Assembly (NCBI GenBank): GCA_963678675.1
Contig: OY783196.1
Location: 13,448,138-13,512,137 of the forward strand
DNA length: 64,000 bases
Reading direction: 5' to 3'
Source of the DNA: Xiphydria camelus
Taxonomy: Eukaryota; Arthropoda; Insecta; Hymenoptera; Xiphydriidae
Part shown: one piece after another, positions 63,501 through 64,000 of the stretch
Numbering within the stretch: position 1 is the first letter of the stretch
Layout: each line of letters opens with the position of its first letter
Position numbers and translations under genes: made by a program
Notes under the pieces: generated by a model
Told to the model about the DNA's origin: nothing
Databases searched by the model: none
Seen by the model: only the letters and a program-made list of their open reading frames with translations

Positions 63501-63678
63501 GCACATCGACGTCAAGTTCCACTTCATACGGGAAAAGTACGCGTCGAAACAGTTCGCTTTGGAGTACGTTCGCACGAGCGAACAAAAAGCAGACATCTTT
63601 ACGAAGCCGCTGACCAGAAACACGTTCCAACATCAGCGAAATATGCTGGGCGTCATCGACAAATCGGAGTACAAATAG
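60487..63678 (+). CDS. Copia pol: protease end, integrase, RT, RNase H
   Basis: A single frame of over 1,000 codons, +1 relative to gag; real coding begins at about 60590 within the protease (IGDGKYISATGRGDI). Order: GAG-pre-integrase zinc finger (HERLGHQN...CEPCVKGK, about 60940-61050); integrase core with HTDVCGP, RTDNGLEF and EQNGAAERENRT giving D, D, E (61110-61430); an acidic linker with four EDEPRD-type repeats (61950-62015); RVT_2 reverse transcriptase with FDIKTAFLYGELEE and the YIDD box (about 62715); RNase H with YSDSDYAGD, TEAEYVA and DNQSALRL (63210-63480). Ends at TAG 63676. No internal stop. The gag/pol shift lies in the middle of the protease, which points to an indel rather than a programmed frameshift, but the latter is not excluded. 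Confidence 0.92.
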   Translation: MHPRQRNANTRKFGISTPEQASICQRSEDGSRISRLSNEIPVRIGDGKYISATGRGDINVLAFDGRAWTEKHLSNVLFVPDLKYNLFSVGAALDKGLKLRSDKEKCELQKDGRTILIGERRGKLFQMNFRITAEEDNDSAHAAVCTFREWHERLGHQNTRYVKTFLKQTGVEVSVEKNFFCEPCVKGKMHRAPFPKSNTKASEPGELVHTDVCGPMQEDSVGESRFFLLLKDDYSHMRTVFFMNRKSEVKDHLQNFLKRCEKILPHGVRTLRTDNGLEFVNQEVRELTNSLGVKHEKTVPYSPEQNGAAERENRTVVEAARTLLYAKKLGKNLWAEAVNTAVHVLNRTGPSTVKGITPYELWHGKSPGIEHLRIFGEEIFSHIPKEKRRKWDCKAERGVLVGYDEEAKGYRVWFASQNKVRVCRDVKFSGREVTEEHAAGDNYTLLEIPGKTNIPVVAENPIIAEDPVGVEEPINQEEEAERVEEFEDEPRDEDEPRDEDEPRNEDEPRDAAAEQLEGRYNLRDRDTIRLLLRYADAQVNVCSAYRSEEPRTYEEAISCVDAVLWQQAMDEEMKSLTKNQTWTLTYPPKHRKIIDNRWTFKVKRGADGNKCRYKARLVARGFSQQHGIDYDETFSPVVRFDSIRAILAVAACWKMQLQQFDIKTAFLYGELEETILMRQPTGYSDGTNRVCELKRSLYGLKQSSCCWNQRFTNSIKKFELQATDADPCVFTSGNGESRLILAIYIDDGLIVSADKEKIASLLRELQKEFEIVTDAASMFLGLQIERQEGGAIFLHQESYANRVLERFRMESANSVAIPADKQHESSDPENSNSKEATDVPYRQAVGSLMYLSVATRPDITYAVNKASQFLEKPTRAHWNSVKRILKYIKGTTRHGLFFDSGSDEKIFTYSDSDYAGDVDTRRSTTGYVVKLGSSTITWKSQRQSVVTLSTTEAEYVAACYAVRELIWVKRLLQSLTPTEHTTVLRVDNQSALRLIKNPEFHKRSKHIDVKFHFIREKYASKQFALEYVRTSEQKADIFTKPLTRNTFQHQRNMLGVIDKSEYK

Positions 63679-63715
63679 CGATAAGAAAGTTTCTTTAAAA
63701 CAGTCAAAGTGGGAG

Positions 63716-63954
63716 TGTTGAAACTATGGACTCAGTTTGAAAGGCGCGGCACAAAAATGTTCCTAGATTCTCGCTTTTGTTTTTCTTATGTTCCCGCCAG
63801 GGCGTAAATATATACCTCTGCTTTCCTTTTTTTTCCGGCATCTTCATCCTAGCCTAAGCGCTCTCGCAATAACTACTCTGTAAACAATAAAGTCAATCGT
63901 ATCTATTCGCAATAATCCTGAGTGAAAACCGAATTAATACCATTTTCCTCAATA
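63716..63954 (+). repeat. Copia 3' LTR
   Basis: 239 bp, no difference from the 5' LTR noticed by eye. Confidence 0.9.
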
Positions 63955-64000
63955 GATTATTTTTTCTGGGGCTACGTGAAACAGCAGTTATACAATGAGC

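Larger units (their letters stand above)
59296..63954 (+). mobile_element. Complete Copia LTR retrotransposon
   Basis: 239-bp LTRs (59296-59534, 63716-63954), which look identical, with GATTA duplicated outside (59291-59295, 63955-63959). LTR starts TGTTGAAACTATGG and ends CCTCAATA. Right after the 5' LTR is GGTTATGGGCCCAG, as in Drosophila copia, where it pairs with part of initiator tRNA-Met. A polypurine tract (AAAGTGGGAG) precedes the 3' LTR. Genes gag, protease, integrase, RT and RNase H are in Copia order (integrase before RT). Only one frameshift seen. GC content is visibly higher than its surroundings. Confidence 0.95.
58132..64000 (+). pseudogene. IS630/Tc1-like transposase, copy B, split by Q12 and Copia
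   Basis: Same protein as copy A, read on +: MPKTYTIGEVLIVTRYLQGE, a small deletion and frameshifts around 58340-58410, then GISKSTAWKVLWDNKYFSYI and ICFTDECTFFAVYRPNRRNV, a TGA after LVIPSL, the intron (from about 58839 to 58921), and IGAP. MITE Q12 interrupts at 58941-59151; FQHDGA follows, with a one-base loss. RSPNLTPMDY is broken by Copia at 59296 and resumes at 63960 as FFWGYVKQQLYNE, running off the window. The GATTA at the break is duplicated on both sides of Copia. Confidence 0.85.

Overview
The window is a stretch of an animal nuclear genome, almost certainly an insect. An ant or other hymenopteran is my best guess, judged from the style of the mariner/IS630-like and Harbinger transposons; this is inference. 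Genes have GT-AG introns, there are no bacterial signals, and intergenic DNA is AT-rich. Most of the 64 kb is transposons nested inside transposons. Only about 2 kb near 20.3-22.3 kb looks like resident host genes: the 3' exons of an MCC-like gene (+) and, convergent to it, two small ORFs in tandem (-) matching UQCC5/SMIM4 and UQCC6/Brawnin, the arrangement of the Drosophila sloth1/sloth2 bicistronic locus.

Layout. 0-7.5 kb: a decayed unidentified frame, an inverted pair of DDE transposon ends, and a foldback element (2438-4830) with a rearranged mariner inside. 7.5-9.9 kb: palindromic MITEs, several flanked by GTAC. 9.9-17.1 kb: Russian-doll MITEs holding an intact two-gene Harbinger (H1) and a 5S-rRNA-derived fragment. 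17.1-19.4 kb: element N1 packed with MITEs. 20.3-22.3 kb: host genes. 22.4-24.8 kb: more GTAC MITEs. 25.1-30.2 kb: a TRIM-like LTR element (identical 250-bp LTRs) containing a second intact Harbinger (H2). 30.25-53.4 kb: Harbinger-type elements abutting at single TAA/TTA trinucleotides. One (R) carries exons of a mitochondrial-fission-regulator-like gene and another (M2) exons of an ethanolamine kinase; a Gypsy LTR element (33803-40464, TSD TACA) sits in a third (S), and H3 and M1 are dead Harbinger relatives. 54-56.5 kb: MITEs and a tandem repeat. 56.5-64 kb: two divergent copies of an intron-containing IS630/Tc1-like transposase, the second split by a GTAC MITE and by a complete Copia element (59296-63954, TSD GATTA).

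How the parts work together: each Harbinger has a DDE transposase on + and a convergent Myb/SANT- or MADF-like DNA-binding gene on -, the standard two-protein Harbinger machinery. The TTA/TAA-flanked MITEs are plausible substrates of such systems. The GTAC-flanked palindromes have no candidate transposase in the window and are the least explained component. Coordinates of element ends come from reading terminal inverted repeats and target-site duplications (TSDs) by eye; I ran no alignments.
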